Shown here: one piece after another, positions 34,263 through 41,399 of the stretch | How positions within the stretch are numbered: position 1 is the stretch's first letter | Layout of the letters: every line of letters begins with the position of its first letter | From: Acidobacteriaceae bacterium | GTDB taxonomy: Bacteria > Acidobacteriota > Terriglobia > Terriglobales > Acidobacteriaceae | Direction of reading: 5' to 3' | NCBI GenBank assembly: GCA_003151335.1 | Contig: PLXE01000104.1 | Coordinates: 62,001 to 126,000 of the forward strand | DNA: 64,000 bases | Made by a program: the position numbers and the translations under genes | Notes under the pieces: generated by a model | What the model was told of the DNA's origin: nothing | Database searches by the model: none | What the model saw: the letters and a program-made list of their open reading frames with translations, nothing else

Positions 34263-35836
34263 ATCAGCACCTCGTTTCGCTTGGCCGGAGCTATCGGTTT
34301 CGTTATCGGTTCCGGAGCGGTATTAGATTTTTCGCTGTTTTCGGTTCCACCAGGGTCGATCGGTACAGATCGGTACCCCCCTAAAGGGGGTGTACCGATG
34401 TACCGATCTCCCGGACACCCCTGGCTGGAACTATCGGTATCATCGGTTCCAGCGTCGGTACAACTTTCCTGTACCGATGGCCCGTAGAGAAAAGATCGTC
34501 CTTTCGGGGCCATCTCCCACCGGGAACCGGTGTATTCCTTTAGGAGTCTTATGCCGCGATTCTTATTACCTCCCCAGCGCTCGAGTACTTGGTTTTGTGC
34601 CAACCATGGCTGCCGGCGAATGATCTCGGCCAGGGCCTCAACGTCGGCCATCACCTTGGCCAACTGTGGGCTGTCTGTAACCTCGAATGTCCCTTCCTCG
34701 AAATCCGGCCTAATGGTGAGCACCGGACGCTCTCCAAATCGATTCTTGACACAGCGCAGAGTTATCAGACCGGTTTCGTCCGACAACTCTTGCATGTACG
34801 CCAGATCTACGGCGCCCCGGATAGCGGTAGAACCTCTGCCCGTCGAACCTTCAACCTTTGCCGGGTGATGGAAAACAATTACCGTTGCGCCGGCCACAAC
34901 ACAGGCCCGCAGGTCCTTCATAACCTGCATCATCTCAGTGGAGTCGTTTTCCTCAGCCCCATGTGCATATCTGAAAGGATCGAAGATCATTAACGGTTGA
35001 ACCGCTTTGGCGATCGTGGGCAGAAGCTGGCTTCCTACCTGTGGCGGCTGTTCTGTGATCCACGTGCCCCATATTCTAAGATTCGGACCAGGCGCCGCAC
35101 CCATCAACTCCAACCGCGAGCGCACCACAAAGTTGGGATTTTCGTAGTCGAGGTAGAGCACCGGCAGTTTGCGGCATTGAGCACCCAGGAACTTGCCGCC
35201 AGTTGAGACGGCGATGGCGAGATTTTGCGCAAGATATGTTTTGGCGGTTCCGTCTATGCCAGTCCAAAGGGTCAAGCTTTTGCGGGGGAGTAAGCCCTGG
35301 ACGACGTAATCCATCGGGTCGATTTGCAGGGTCAACAAGTCTGGAACGGAATCGAAGTCTCGGATGGGCGCCGGGCTGTTGCTGCTTTCGTATTGCCCTG
35401 CCAGGCGATCAAGGTCAAGGAGATGGGTGCGGAGGTCTGATACATCAGCCCCTTTGCGCGCCAGCTCGCAGATTGCCTCGGTGCCGTGGGCAACGTGGCG
35501 CGCTCCGGCGTTGCTGCGGATCATACTCACATAATGATCGATCGACGGCCGATCCGGTACTCCATCTATCAGCGAGGACAGATACACAACCCCTCCGATG
35601 GGCTCGAGTTCGCCGTGCTGTTCGAGTTCCACCGATAATGTGATCATGTCCACGGGCCGGCCGGTATCCATCAGGTCACGCATGCTCGAGTAAATGATCC
35701 CATTCGCCGGGAGCAAAAAGTCGCCGGGTTCGAGCGGGGCAGCTTGCGACCAAAGCGCATTGTCCAGCAGCACGGCACCCAAGACCGCGGGCTCGACCCT
35801 GATGCTATCGATCGGCGATGTCGGCGCTCTAGCCAC
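34259..35836 (-). CDS. Replication ATPase: DnaB N-terminal domain fused to RepA-like RecA fold
   Basis: A 525-residue protein. Residues 10-107 match the DnaB helicase N-terminal domain (PAVLGAVLLDNALWSQ, GRPVDMITLSVELEQHGEL). Residues 180-400 are a RecA-type ATPase like plasmid RepA (AAA_25): Walker A GIDGTAKT at 193-200, with Ala in place of the usual Gly before Lys, Walker B PLMIFDPFR at 281-289, and VIVFHHPAK. The last 70 residues are Thr/Ser/Gly/Pro-rich because the DNA there is a cluster of iteron-like repeats. It probably drives replication of the excised element. Confidence 0.85.
   Translation of the reverse strand: MARAPTSPIDSIRVEPAVLGAVLLDNALWSQAAPLEPGDFLLPANGIIYSSMRDLMDTGRPVDMITLSVELEQHGELEPIGGVVYLSSLIDGVPDRPSIDHYVSMIRSNAGARHVAHGTEAICELARKGADVSDLRTHLLDLDRLAGQYESSNSPAPIRDFDSVPDLLTLQIDPMDYVVQGLLPRKSLTLWTGIDGTAKTYLAQNLAIAVSTGGKFLGAQCRKLPVLYLDYENPNFVVRSRLELMGAAPGPNLRIWGTWITEQPPQVGSQLLPTIAKAVQPLMIFDPFRYAHGAEENDSTEMMQVMKDLRACVVAGATVIVFHHPAKVEGSTGRGSTAIRGAVDLAYMQELSDETGLITLRCVKNRFGERPVLTIRPDFEEGTFEVTDSPQLAKVMADVEALAEIIRRQPWLAQNQVLERWGGNKNRGIRLLKEYTGSRWEMAPKGRSFLYGPSVQESCTDAGTDDTDSSSQGCPGDRYIGTPPLGGYRSVPIDPGGTENSEKSNTAPEPITKPIAPAKRNEVLI
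34292..34478. other. Iteron cluster, candidate replication origin
   Basis: At least ten copies of (G)ATCGGTWnC or its complement GTACCGAT in 187 bases: starts near 34292, 34304, 34339, 34358, 34368, 34392, 34400, 34432, 34441, 34453 and 34471. The central part, 34358-34408, is an inverted pair of direct repeats around CCCCCTAAAGGGGG. It lies inside the 3' end of the replication ATPase gene (codons about 454-516). Origins inside rep genes are known from satellites and phages. Confidence 0.7.
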
Positions 35837-35838
35837 GC

Positions 35839-36072
35839 TTAGGCGCTCTGCCCGGCCGTGCGAGCGGCCTTGCGTGGCCGGCCAGGGCGTGGGACCTCGA
35901 GACCTTCCTGCTGGGCCCTGGAAACCTCTTCAACCGAGCACATCACACGGGATCCGATTCGAACGCTTTTGAGAGTGCCGGCGTTGATAAACCGCCTCAC
36001 GCCGTAAATTGAGACGCCGAGCGCCTCTGCGACTTTCTCTAAGGGAACCAATCGTGAAACGAGTTCGACCAT
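35839..36072 (-). CDS. AlpA-like excisionase/HTH protein
   Basis: A 77-residue DNA-binding protein with a MerR/AlpA-type helix-turn-helix (LVPLEKVAEALGVSIYGVRRFINAGTLKSVRIGSRVMCS) and a basic tail PRPGRPRKAAR. Such proteins act as excisionases or activators in satellites and prophages. ATG 36072 has AAGGTGG upstream; ATG 36093 is the alternative. The stop is 2 bases before the replication ATPase start, so it leads that operon. It is divergent from the CGNR regulator. Confidence 0.82.
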   Translation of the reverse strand: MVELVSRLVPLEKVAEALGVSIYGVRRFINAGTLKSVRIGSRVMCSVEEVSRAQQEGLEVPRPGRPRKAARTAGQSA

Positions 36073-36122
36073 GATGCTGTGTCCACCTTCCATTCAGAAT
36101 TTCTAACCGCTGCACAATAATG

Positions 36123-36140
36123 TTTGCGCTTTCTCGCAAA
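36123..36140. promoter_or_regulatory. Operator palindrome TTTGCG-N6-CGCAAA
   Basis: A perfect 6-6-6 inverted repeat in the divergent promoter region, overlapping the -35 box of the regulator-integrase promoter. It is the natural candidate site for the CGNR-like regulator or the AlpA-like protein. Confidence 0.55.
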
Positions 36141-36152
36141 ATGGTCTAGAAT
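36124..36152 (+). promoter_or_regulatory. Promoter of the CGNR regulator-integrase operon
   Basis: TTGCGC (36124-36129), 17 bases, TAGAAT (36147-36152). The chosen ATG is 56 bases after the -10 box. Confidence 0.5.
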
Positions 36153-36207
36153 CTTTTTTACGACAGATATGGCACATAACCGTCGGACAAATATCCCGAA
36201 GGAACTG

Positions 36208-36840
36208 ATGAGCCAAGGTGAAAATACGGCCTGGTTGCTTAACGAGCGCCCTGAGGTTAGAGACCTTGCGCCACTGGTCGATGATCTCCAGGCGTATGGA
36301 AGAGTGTTCGAGGAGTGGAGCAAAAAATCTCGTCGAGACTTTCGAGGATTGGTCAGCCTGATCGACGCCCTGCAGGTCCATCACGGTCTTTACGATCAGA
36401 TGTGGAAGAAGTCTCGCAAATGGATGAGCGGCGAGCTGGCGGCGATAGACGACAGACTCTCCGAGCGCCTGAAAAGGTACGATAGCCGGCCGTTTCCATT
36501 TCCATCTCGCCGCGGAACAATGGGGATCTCCATTGGCCGGGAATTACTGAACAAAAAGGTTCGTTTGATAGAGGCGCGGGTGTTCAACACGATTACGCGG
36601 CTCATTGAGCATGATGAGTTCGATCGTCTTCGGCGCTGCGCCCGCAAGGAGTGCAGAAGGTGGCTGTTTGCGGGTCGCAGGCGAGACAAAAGGTACTGCA
36701 GCACTCTTTGCAGGCAAACTGACTTCGAAAACACCCCGGAACGAAAGAAGCAGAAACTTGCGCGCGCTCGCGGCAGGTATCCACTAGAGTTATTGGGTCG
36801 GCGCCCGCACAGGAGGAAGCATGCTGCAAAAACGCGGTAA
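36208..36840 (+). CDS. CGNR-type zinc-finger regulator
   Basis: A 210-residue predicted DNA-binding protein. The C-terminal zinc finger is C-A-R-K-E-C at the start, then RWLFAGRRRDKRYCSTLC, the layout of CGNR proteins, with CRQTD in place of CGNR. The N-terminal part is helical (DLAPLVDDLQAYGRVFEEW) and may bind a ligand or dimerise. ATG 36208 has AAGGA 4 bases upstream; ATG 36169 is an alternative without SD. It is divergent from the AlpA-like gene and overlaps the integrase gene by 20 bases; a master repressor role is likely (inference). Confidence 0.75.
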   Translation: MSQGENTAWLLNERPEVRDLAPLVDDLQAYGRVFEEWSKKSRRDFRGLVSLIDALQVHHGLYDQMWKKSRKWMSGELAAIDDRLSERLKRYDSRPFPFPSRRGTMGISIGRELLNKKVRLIEARVFNTITRLIEHDEFDRLRRCARKECRRWLFAGRRRDKRYCSTLCRQTDFENTPERKKQKLARARGRYPLELLGRRPHRRKHAAKTR

Positions 36841-38095
36841 GACCTGGCATTGCGACTTTGTCGCCGACGGCGTTCGCTATCGCCAGTCGCTGAAAACGAC
36901 AGACTGGCGCGTTGCACAGCGCAGGGAAAGCGACCTCAAGAAAGAAGCCGACGCCGGCAAGGTAGCCGCTGACTCGAAACGTAAATCTCTCGTGCGCCTG
37001 GCATTCAAGGATGCGGCTGCGCGCTTCATTGCCGATCGCGCGCCTAACTGGGCTCCGCTGACGATCCGGACCGAGCGCGAGCGAGCGCGAGCCGTGAATC
37101 TTGTTTTCGGATCGCGGACCGTATCATCCCTCACGCCTGACGATGTTCTCGACTACATCCGCCAGCGCAAAACGGCCGGCAAGTCTAACGCGACTGTCAA
37201 TCGCGAGCTTGACGTCATCCGTGGGGTTTTGAAAAAGGCGAAGCGCTGGCATCGCTTCGCCGATGAGGTAAAACCGCTCAAGGTAAGCGAAAACATCGGC
37301 CGCGCGCTGCAGCACGATGAGAAATTGCGATTGCTGCGGATCGCGACGTCGCGCCCCGGCTGGCAATCGGCCTACTATGCTTCTGTCCTGGCATTCAATA
37401 CAACGTGCCGCGGCTGCGAGCTGAAGGGCCTGCAGTGGCGCGACGTGGACCTAATTAACCGCGCGATCACGATTCGACGCAGCAAGACGGAAGCCGGGCT
37501 CCGAGTCATTCCGCTGAATGCCGATGCGTTCGCCGCGATCACCGCGCTCTATCGTCGCGCACAGCAGCTCGGGCCGCTTGAGCCCAGCCATTATGTGTTC
37601 TTTTCTTGCGAGCGTGGCGCCATAGACCCGACGCGCCCACAAAAGAGCTGGCGAACCGCTTGGCGAAGCCTCACCAGGGCGGTACGCTGCACCAAGTGCG
37701 GGCTCCTACAGGACCCCGCGGCGAGCTGCAGCGCAAAAAACTGCGGAGAGGATCTGAGCAAGCTAAAAAGCCCGCTCGCCGGGCTGCGCTTTCACGATGT
37801 GCGCCACCACGCAATCACAGAGCTAGCGGAATCCCAAACCAGCGACCAGACGATCATGAGCATCGCCGGTCACGTCTCCACAAAAATGCTCGAGCATTAT
37901 TCACACATCCGCCTGGCAGCCAAGCGAACCGCGTTGGACGGGCTTTCGATGGGTCGGGCAGGTTATGACACAAACCATGTCACAAAGCGGCCGGAAGCCG
38001 CTGACGCTGACTCGCAAGTGATTGAAAATATGGTGGAGCTAGTCGGGATCGAACCGACGACCTCATCGTTGCGAACGATGCGCTCTCCCAGCTGA
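36821..38095 (+). CDS. int: Tyrosine recombinase (integrase) ending in attR
   Basis: Integrates and excises the element at tRNA-Ala. The 424-residue protein has a SAM-like core-binding domain (60-150) and the catalytic set R197 (TTCRGCELKGL), K222, H325-x-x-R328, H351 and Y360. An inserted zinc-ribbon-like CxxC...CxxxxC (Cys 290, 293, 303, 308) precedes the HxxR box. AGGAGG lies 4 bases before ATG. The last 20 codons run through the attachment core and the tRNA (antisense). In the excised circle the same frame continues through the core to a stop at 28155, giving 448 residues with a different end. Confidence 0.93.
   Translation: MLQKRGKTWHCDFVADGVRYRQSLKTTDWRVAQRRESDLKKEADAGKVAADSKRKSLVRLAFKDAAARFIADRAPNWAPLTIRTERERARAVNLVFGSRTVSSLTPDDVLDYIRQRKTAGKSNATVNRELDVIRGVLKKAKRWHRFADEVKPLKVSENIGRALQHDEKLRLLRIATSRPGWQSAYYASVLAFNTTCRGCELKGLQWRDVDLINRAITIRRSKTEAGLRVIPLNADAFAAITALYRRAQQLGPLEPSHYVFFSCERGAIDPTRPQKSWRTAWRSLTRAVRCTKCGLLQDPAASCSAKNCGEDLSKLKSPLAGLRFHDVRHHAITELAESQTSDQTIMSIAGHVSTKMLEHYSHIRLAAKRTALDGLSMGRAGYDTNHVTKRPEAADADSQVIENMVELVGIEPTTSSLRTMRSPS
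37961..37986 (+). promoter_or_regulatory. Candidate integrase arm-type sites, left arm of attP
   Basis: GGTTATGACACAAA (37961-37974) followed 12 bases on by TGTCACAAA (37978-37986). The same pair with the same 12-base step occurs at 28202-28227, the other side of the core in the circle. Confidence 0.55.
37986..38002 (-). terminator. Hairpin downstream of tRNA-Ala, brought by the element
   Basis: On the minus strand AGCGGC-ttccg-GCCGCT is followed by TTG. It lies 29 bases beyond the tRNA 3' end and could replace the displaced host terminator. Confidence 0.4.
38031..38075. repeat. attR: 45-bp core repeat within tRNA-Ala
   Basis: Identical to 28019-28063. Here it forms the 3' part of the intact tRNA gene, from the anticodon loop to CCA, so integration keeps the tRNA functional. 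Confidence 0.93.
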
Positions 38096-38106
38096 GCTAT
38101 AGCCCC
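38031..38106 (-). tRNA. tRNA-Ala (anticodon CGC)
   Basis: A 76-base tRNA including encoded CCA. The acceptor stem is GGGGCTA/TAGCTCC, the D-arm GCTC...GAGC, the anticodon arm CATCG-TTCGCAA-CGATG with anticodon CGC, and the T-arm GTCGG-TTCGATC-CCGAC, followed by discriminator A. It reads codon GCG. It is the attachment site of the 10-kb element, whose copy supplies the 3' half. Confidence 0.97.
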
Positions 38107-38161
38107 ACAGGGGTTGGGAACAAGGGAAGTGCGGGCGGCCATCAGACCCGCTCGCGTCCTC

Positions 38162-38190
38162 ATTATACAAAGAATGCCGGGTGCATGAAA
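38162..38190 (-). promoter_or_regulatory. Promoter of tRNA-Ala
   Basis: On the minus strand TTTCAT, 17 bases, TATAAT (38167-38162). The tRNA starts 55 bases downstream, so a short 5' leader would be removed by RNase P. Confidence 0.55.
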
Positions 38191-38289
38191 TACGCGACAA
38201 CTCGCGATAGATCGCCGCACAATCTTCTCTTCGTGGGCCGCCGGTCCTTCACAATACCGTGAGAAAGATTGCCGCGCCGATGGTCAGCA

Positions 38290-38997
38290 CTACGATCTTC
38301 CGGCAATTCTCTGCGCCAGCGCCTTGAGCGGAAACCTGACTCCTTCGAACAAGATCTTCCGGCTGAACTTGGACTTGCCGGCTTCGCGTTCGCAGAAAAT
38401 GATGGGGAATTCGCAAAAACTCATTCCGCGCCGGTGCAGGCTGAATTTCATTTCCATCAGGAAGGCGTAGCCCTCGGAACGGATGTGGTCCAGGTCGATT
38501 CCGCGCAGGACGGCGGCCTGGTATCCGACAAATCCTGCGGTCATGTCATGGACCGGTACCCCGGTGAGAGTTCGGGCATAAAGGTTCGCGCCAAAACTGA
38601 GAAACCGCCGCGACAAGTTCCAGTTCTTCGCGCCGCCGCCCGCGACATAACGCGAACCGATCACCACCGGACACACCTGCAGCAACTCGATCATGCGCGG
38701 CAGCAATTCGGGCGGGTGCGACAAATCCGCGTCAGACTGGATCACGTAGCTGGCAAGGTCCTGACGCAGGATCTCTTTCATGGCGTCGCGGCACGCCGAT
38801 CCATAACCACCTTTGCCCGGACGGGCCATCAGGTGAATATGACTGTCAGTCTGCTGAAGGCGGCGAATTTCATCCGCAGTGCCGTCGGGAGAATTGTCGT
38901 CCACAAAAAAAATCGGTTCGTCTGCGACGGCTTTCCGGATCCTGGCCACGAGGACTGCGATATTTCCTCGTTCGTTATAGGTGGGGATGATCAGCAT
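38290..38997 (-). CDS. GT2 glycosyltransferase, polyprenol-phosphate mannose synthase type
   Basis: Transfers a sugar from a nucleotide donor to polyprenol phosphate at the inner membrane face. The 235-residue protein is soluble GT-A only: MLIIPTYNERGNIAVLV, the nucleotide-binding FVDDNSPDGTADEI, the DxD motif in QSDADLSHPPELLP, and SRYVAGGGAKNW, as in DPM1. ATG 38997 has GGAAGG 8 bases upstream. The gene is 77 bases after a large membrane protein gene; the GT-C enzyme at 41400 could use its lipid-linked product (inference). Confidence 0.88.
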   Translation of the reverse strand: MLIIPTYNERGNIAVLVARIRKAVADEPIFFVDDNSPDGTADEIRRLQQTDSHIHLMARPGKGGYGSACRDAMKEILRQDLASYVIQSDADLSHPPELLPRMIELLQVCPVVIGSRYVAGGGAKNWNLSRRFLSFGANLYARTLTGVPVHDMTAGFVGYQAAVLRGIDLDHIRSEGYAFLMEMKFSLHRRGMSFCEFPIIFCEREAGKSKFSRKILFEGVRFPLKALAQRIAGRS

Positions 38998-39074
38998 TGT
39001 GCCGGCCTTCCAAGGTGTGGGTCCATCATGTGCAGAATCGGCAATCCTACAGGATTCATTGCCCCGGTGGTCAA

Positions 39075-41225
39075 CTATTGCAGAGCCATGGTAAGCCCGA
39101 CCGCGTCGGCTGATTCGAGTGTGATCGCGTCCGGCGTTTGTGAGATCCAGTCCAGCGGCGTCGCGACCAAGCGCAGCCGGATGATGGCAGAGCGCGGACT
39201 GGGTCGCCATTCGCTTTCGTCCGCCTTGAAATAATCAACCAGGTCCGGTGAACTCCAAGGATAAAACCAGACATCCGTCGAGACATTCGGCGGCAATACG
39301 AACCATTGCAGGGTCTGGCTGCCGTTGGCGCGCGTGATTTCCACCTGCATCCGCTCGGGCTTGCGCAGCTTCCATAAGGCGCCGTAGCGCACGGTGAGGC
39401 GCAGCCGCAGAAAGTCTGCATTCGCGGGCCAGTTGGGGACCCCAAGATCGATCGTTGAACTGCGTTCGTTTATGGGGTAGGTTTGCGCCGTCAGTCCGAG
39501 CGGCTGCGACTGCATCGAGATTCGAGCGGCCCGCGAGTCGTCTCGGCGCAGTCCGACAACCCCCAGGCTGAGCTGTTGCTCCGAGCGATAGTGATGCAGC
39601 AGCCAGAACCAAACCTCTGTAGTGCGCGTGAAATTGGTGACACCATCCACCGGCAGACTCAGGTCAAGATTGCGCCAGTAGGCTATCTCGCGATCGGACC
39701 AGTGACTCAGGTCCGGATCGGGCAAGTACAGTGCCGCCGGTGCCGGTGCGCGCTCCAATCCGGCGATCTCCAGTTGCGCCAGGTCCACGCCGCTGGCGGT
39801 GTAGGGTTGCATCAGTCCGCCCGCCACGTTGCGGCGTGAAGCGATCCCGAACCTGGTCTGGTACGGGAACACCACGATGGAGTCGCTGGTTCCGCTGTAC
39901 TGGTGCAGGTAGCCGGCAGCCGATCGCAACATTTCGGTAAATGCCGGGGCATAGCAAGTGCGGTCGAATTCGGTGAAGCCGGCGGGACACCTGGTTAAAG
40001 GATGTCGCACCTGCCCATAGAGCTGCGTCAGGCTCGAAGGCCGGAACGCCGCCTCTCCCAGAAAGGGGGAACACAGGAGCGCGACCAACACGGCAGCCAG
40101 CGAGAGCTTGGGCGATTCGAATGAGAACAAGATTGCGCCTGCCAGGAAGATCATGACGAAACAGGCCGAAACGATATGGCCGGTATCGGCGCGCACCAGG
40201 CCGCTCTGCATCACTATCAGGGCGAAGACAAAACCGCCAAGCAGGAAGCCGGTCCGTTGCGTGATGGCAGAATTCCCGCGCCGTTGAGTCCAGGCACGAA
40301 GCAGAAAAATCGCGGCTGCCGCTATAAGTGTCGCGAAAAGATGGACCGCTCCCTCGGCCGTCATTGCGAACGGTGTTGCCCAGCGATAGGCGGAGACCTG
40401 CGCGAAAGAATCCCTCCAAAAACGAAGATCGAATGGTTTGGCGAATATCGAATTAATCACGATCACCAGCACCGCTGAGCCGGCCGCAATCGACAAGACC
40501 GCGAGCGAAAATTTTCTGACGCCTTGCATTCTGTGGCGGGTATCGATTGCGACCGCAGCCAGCGTAACCAACAGTGCCGCCATCGCGTAGATCCCCTGGT
40601 CGGCAGCCACCAGGAATGCGATTGCGCAAACTAGAGCGGCGACGCATCCAAAGACATAGGGCTTGGCGCGGCCTTCGGCGACCGCGTACCAGCCTCGCAG
40701 GAAAACAGCGAAGACGAAGGTCGCGAATGCGGTCCGCAGCGACGGTCCCCAGAAGATGCACAACAACAGCAGCAGGAGGAAGCGCTTCCAGGGAGGTTGC
40801 TCGGGAAGCAAGAGTCGCAAGGTGAAGAACGCGAAAAGCACGGCGCACCACACCGGCACCGTGTTCCAGGTTGGATAAATGCCTCCCATGGATACTCCCA
40901 TGGAACGCCCCGGCACGCTGGAGAGCCACTGAAACAGTGGACCGTGGGTGAAGGCGACATCGCGACCAATCCAGATTCCGCGCGAAGCCTTGAATACGGC
41001 GTCGAGATGCCAGTTGTCGTCGATGAAGCCCGGGTTGGGGACGACCACTAGCGTGCGCGGCGACAGCCACGCTGCCGGCAAGGAGGCAACAACGATTAAC
41101 AACACCGCCAGAAAGTCCGAGTATGGCGCAAGACGCTCTATCGGCCGTCTCCCGGCCGTCTGCGCCTCCGCTGAGCTTGCGTCGCTTACCACGGGGTTAG
41201 GTCTTTCCGTCATTGCATCCAGCAT
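39075..41225 (-). CDS. Large polytopic membrane protein, glycosyltransferase-like
   Basis: A 716-residue protein: about 10-12 helices in residues 35-410, then a soluble periplasmic part (410-716) with beta-rich segments. The first loop holds FIDDNWHLDAVFKASRGIWIGRDVAFTHGPLFQW, an Asp-rich loop in the place where GT-C transferases keep catalytic acids. No known family is certain. Together with the neighbouring GT2 and GT39-like genes it suggests a surface-glycan locus. The start is ATG 41225 or 41213. Confidence 0.7.
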   Translation of the reverse strand: MLDAMTERPNPVVSDASSAEAQTAGRRPIERLAPYSDFLAVLLIVVASLPAAWLSPRTLVVVPNPGFIDDNWHLDAVFKASRGIWIGRDVAFTHGPLFQWLSSVPGRSMGVSMGGIYPTWNTVPVWCAVLFAFFTLRLLLPEQPPWKRFLLLLLLCIFWGPSLRTAFATFVFAVFLRGWYAVAEGRAKPYVFGCVAALVCAIAFLVAADQGIYAMAALLVTLAAVAIDTRHRMQGVRKFSLAVLSIAAGSAVLVIVINSIFAKPFDLRFWRDSFAQVSAYRWATPFAMTAEGAVHLFATLIAAAAIFLLRAWTQRRGNSAITQRTGFLLGGFVFALIVMQSGLVRADTGHIVSACFVMIFLAGAILFSFESPKLSLAAVLVALLCSPFLGEAAFRPSSLTQLYGQVRHPLTRCPAGFTEFDRTCYAPAFTEMLRSAAGYLHQYSGTSDSIVVFPYQTRFGIASRRNVAGGLMQPYTASGVDLAQLEIAGLERAPAPAALYLPDPDLSHWSDREIAYWRNLDLSLPVDGVTNFTRTTEVWFWLLHHYRSEQQLSLGVVGLRRDDSRAARISMQSQPLGLTAQTYPINERSSTIDLGVPNWPANADFLRLRLTVRYGALWKLRKPERMQVEITRANGSQTLQWFVLPPNVSTDVWFYPWSSPDLVDYFKADESEWRPSPRSAIIRLRLVATPLDWISQTPDAITLESADAVGLTMALQ

Positions 41226-41399
41226 ACCTTGCCGCAGGGAAAACTGACTCTAGGAAGGCACTGAGTTGCCATAGGCAGGGGCTAGGCGCCGATTTTTTTG
41301 TCGTCGAAAGCGATTCCTGTCATACTCGAAATCCAGAAGGCGATTCTCCATTATTCGCGCGTTGGCCGGGTTCCCTGCGCACCCGACTCGAGAGGAGAC

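Larger units (their letters stand above)
28019..38075. mobile_element. Integrated 10-kb phage satellite-like element
   Basis: Bounded by a perfect 45-bp direct repeat in tRNA-Ala(CGC); repeat start to repeat start is 10,012 bp. Contents, left to right: two unknown genes, a secreted protein gene with its own promoter, then a leftward block (secreted protein, unknown, small terminase, prohead protease, HK97 capsid, coiled-coil, TubC-like, replication ATPase, AlpA-like), and a rightward pair (CGNR regulator, integrase). No portal, large terminase, tail or lysis gene is visible. Genes are intact with good SDs and ATGA overlaps, which argues against a decayed prophage. A capsid-forming satellite is the best reading (inference). 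Confidence 0.85.

Noticed and set aside
38290-39234. Long + strand frame from 38269
   Set aside because: Antisense to the GT2 gene, which has clear DxD and nucleotide-binding motifs.
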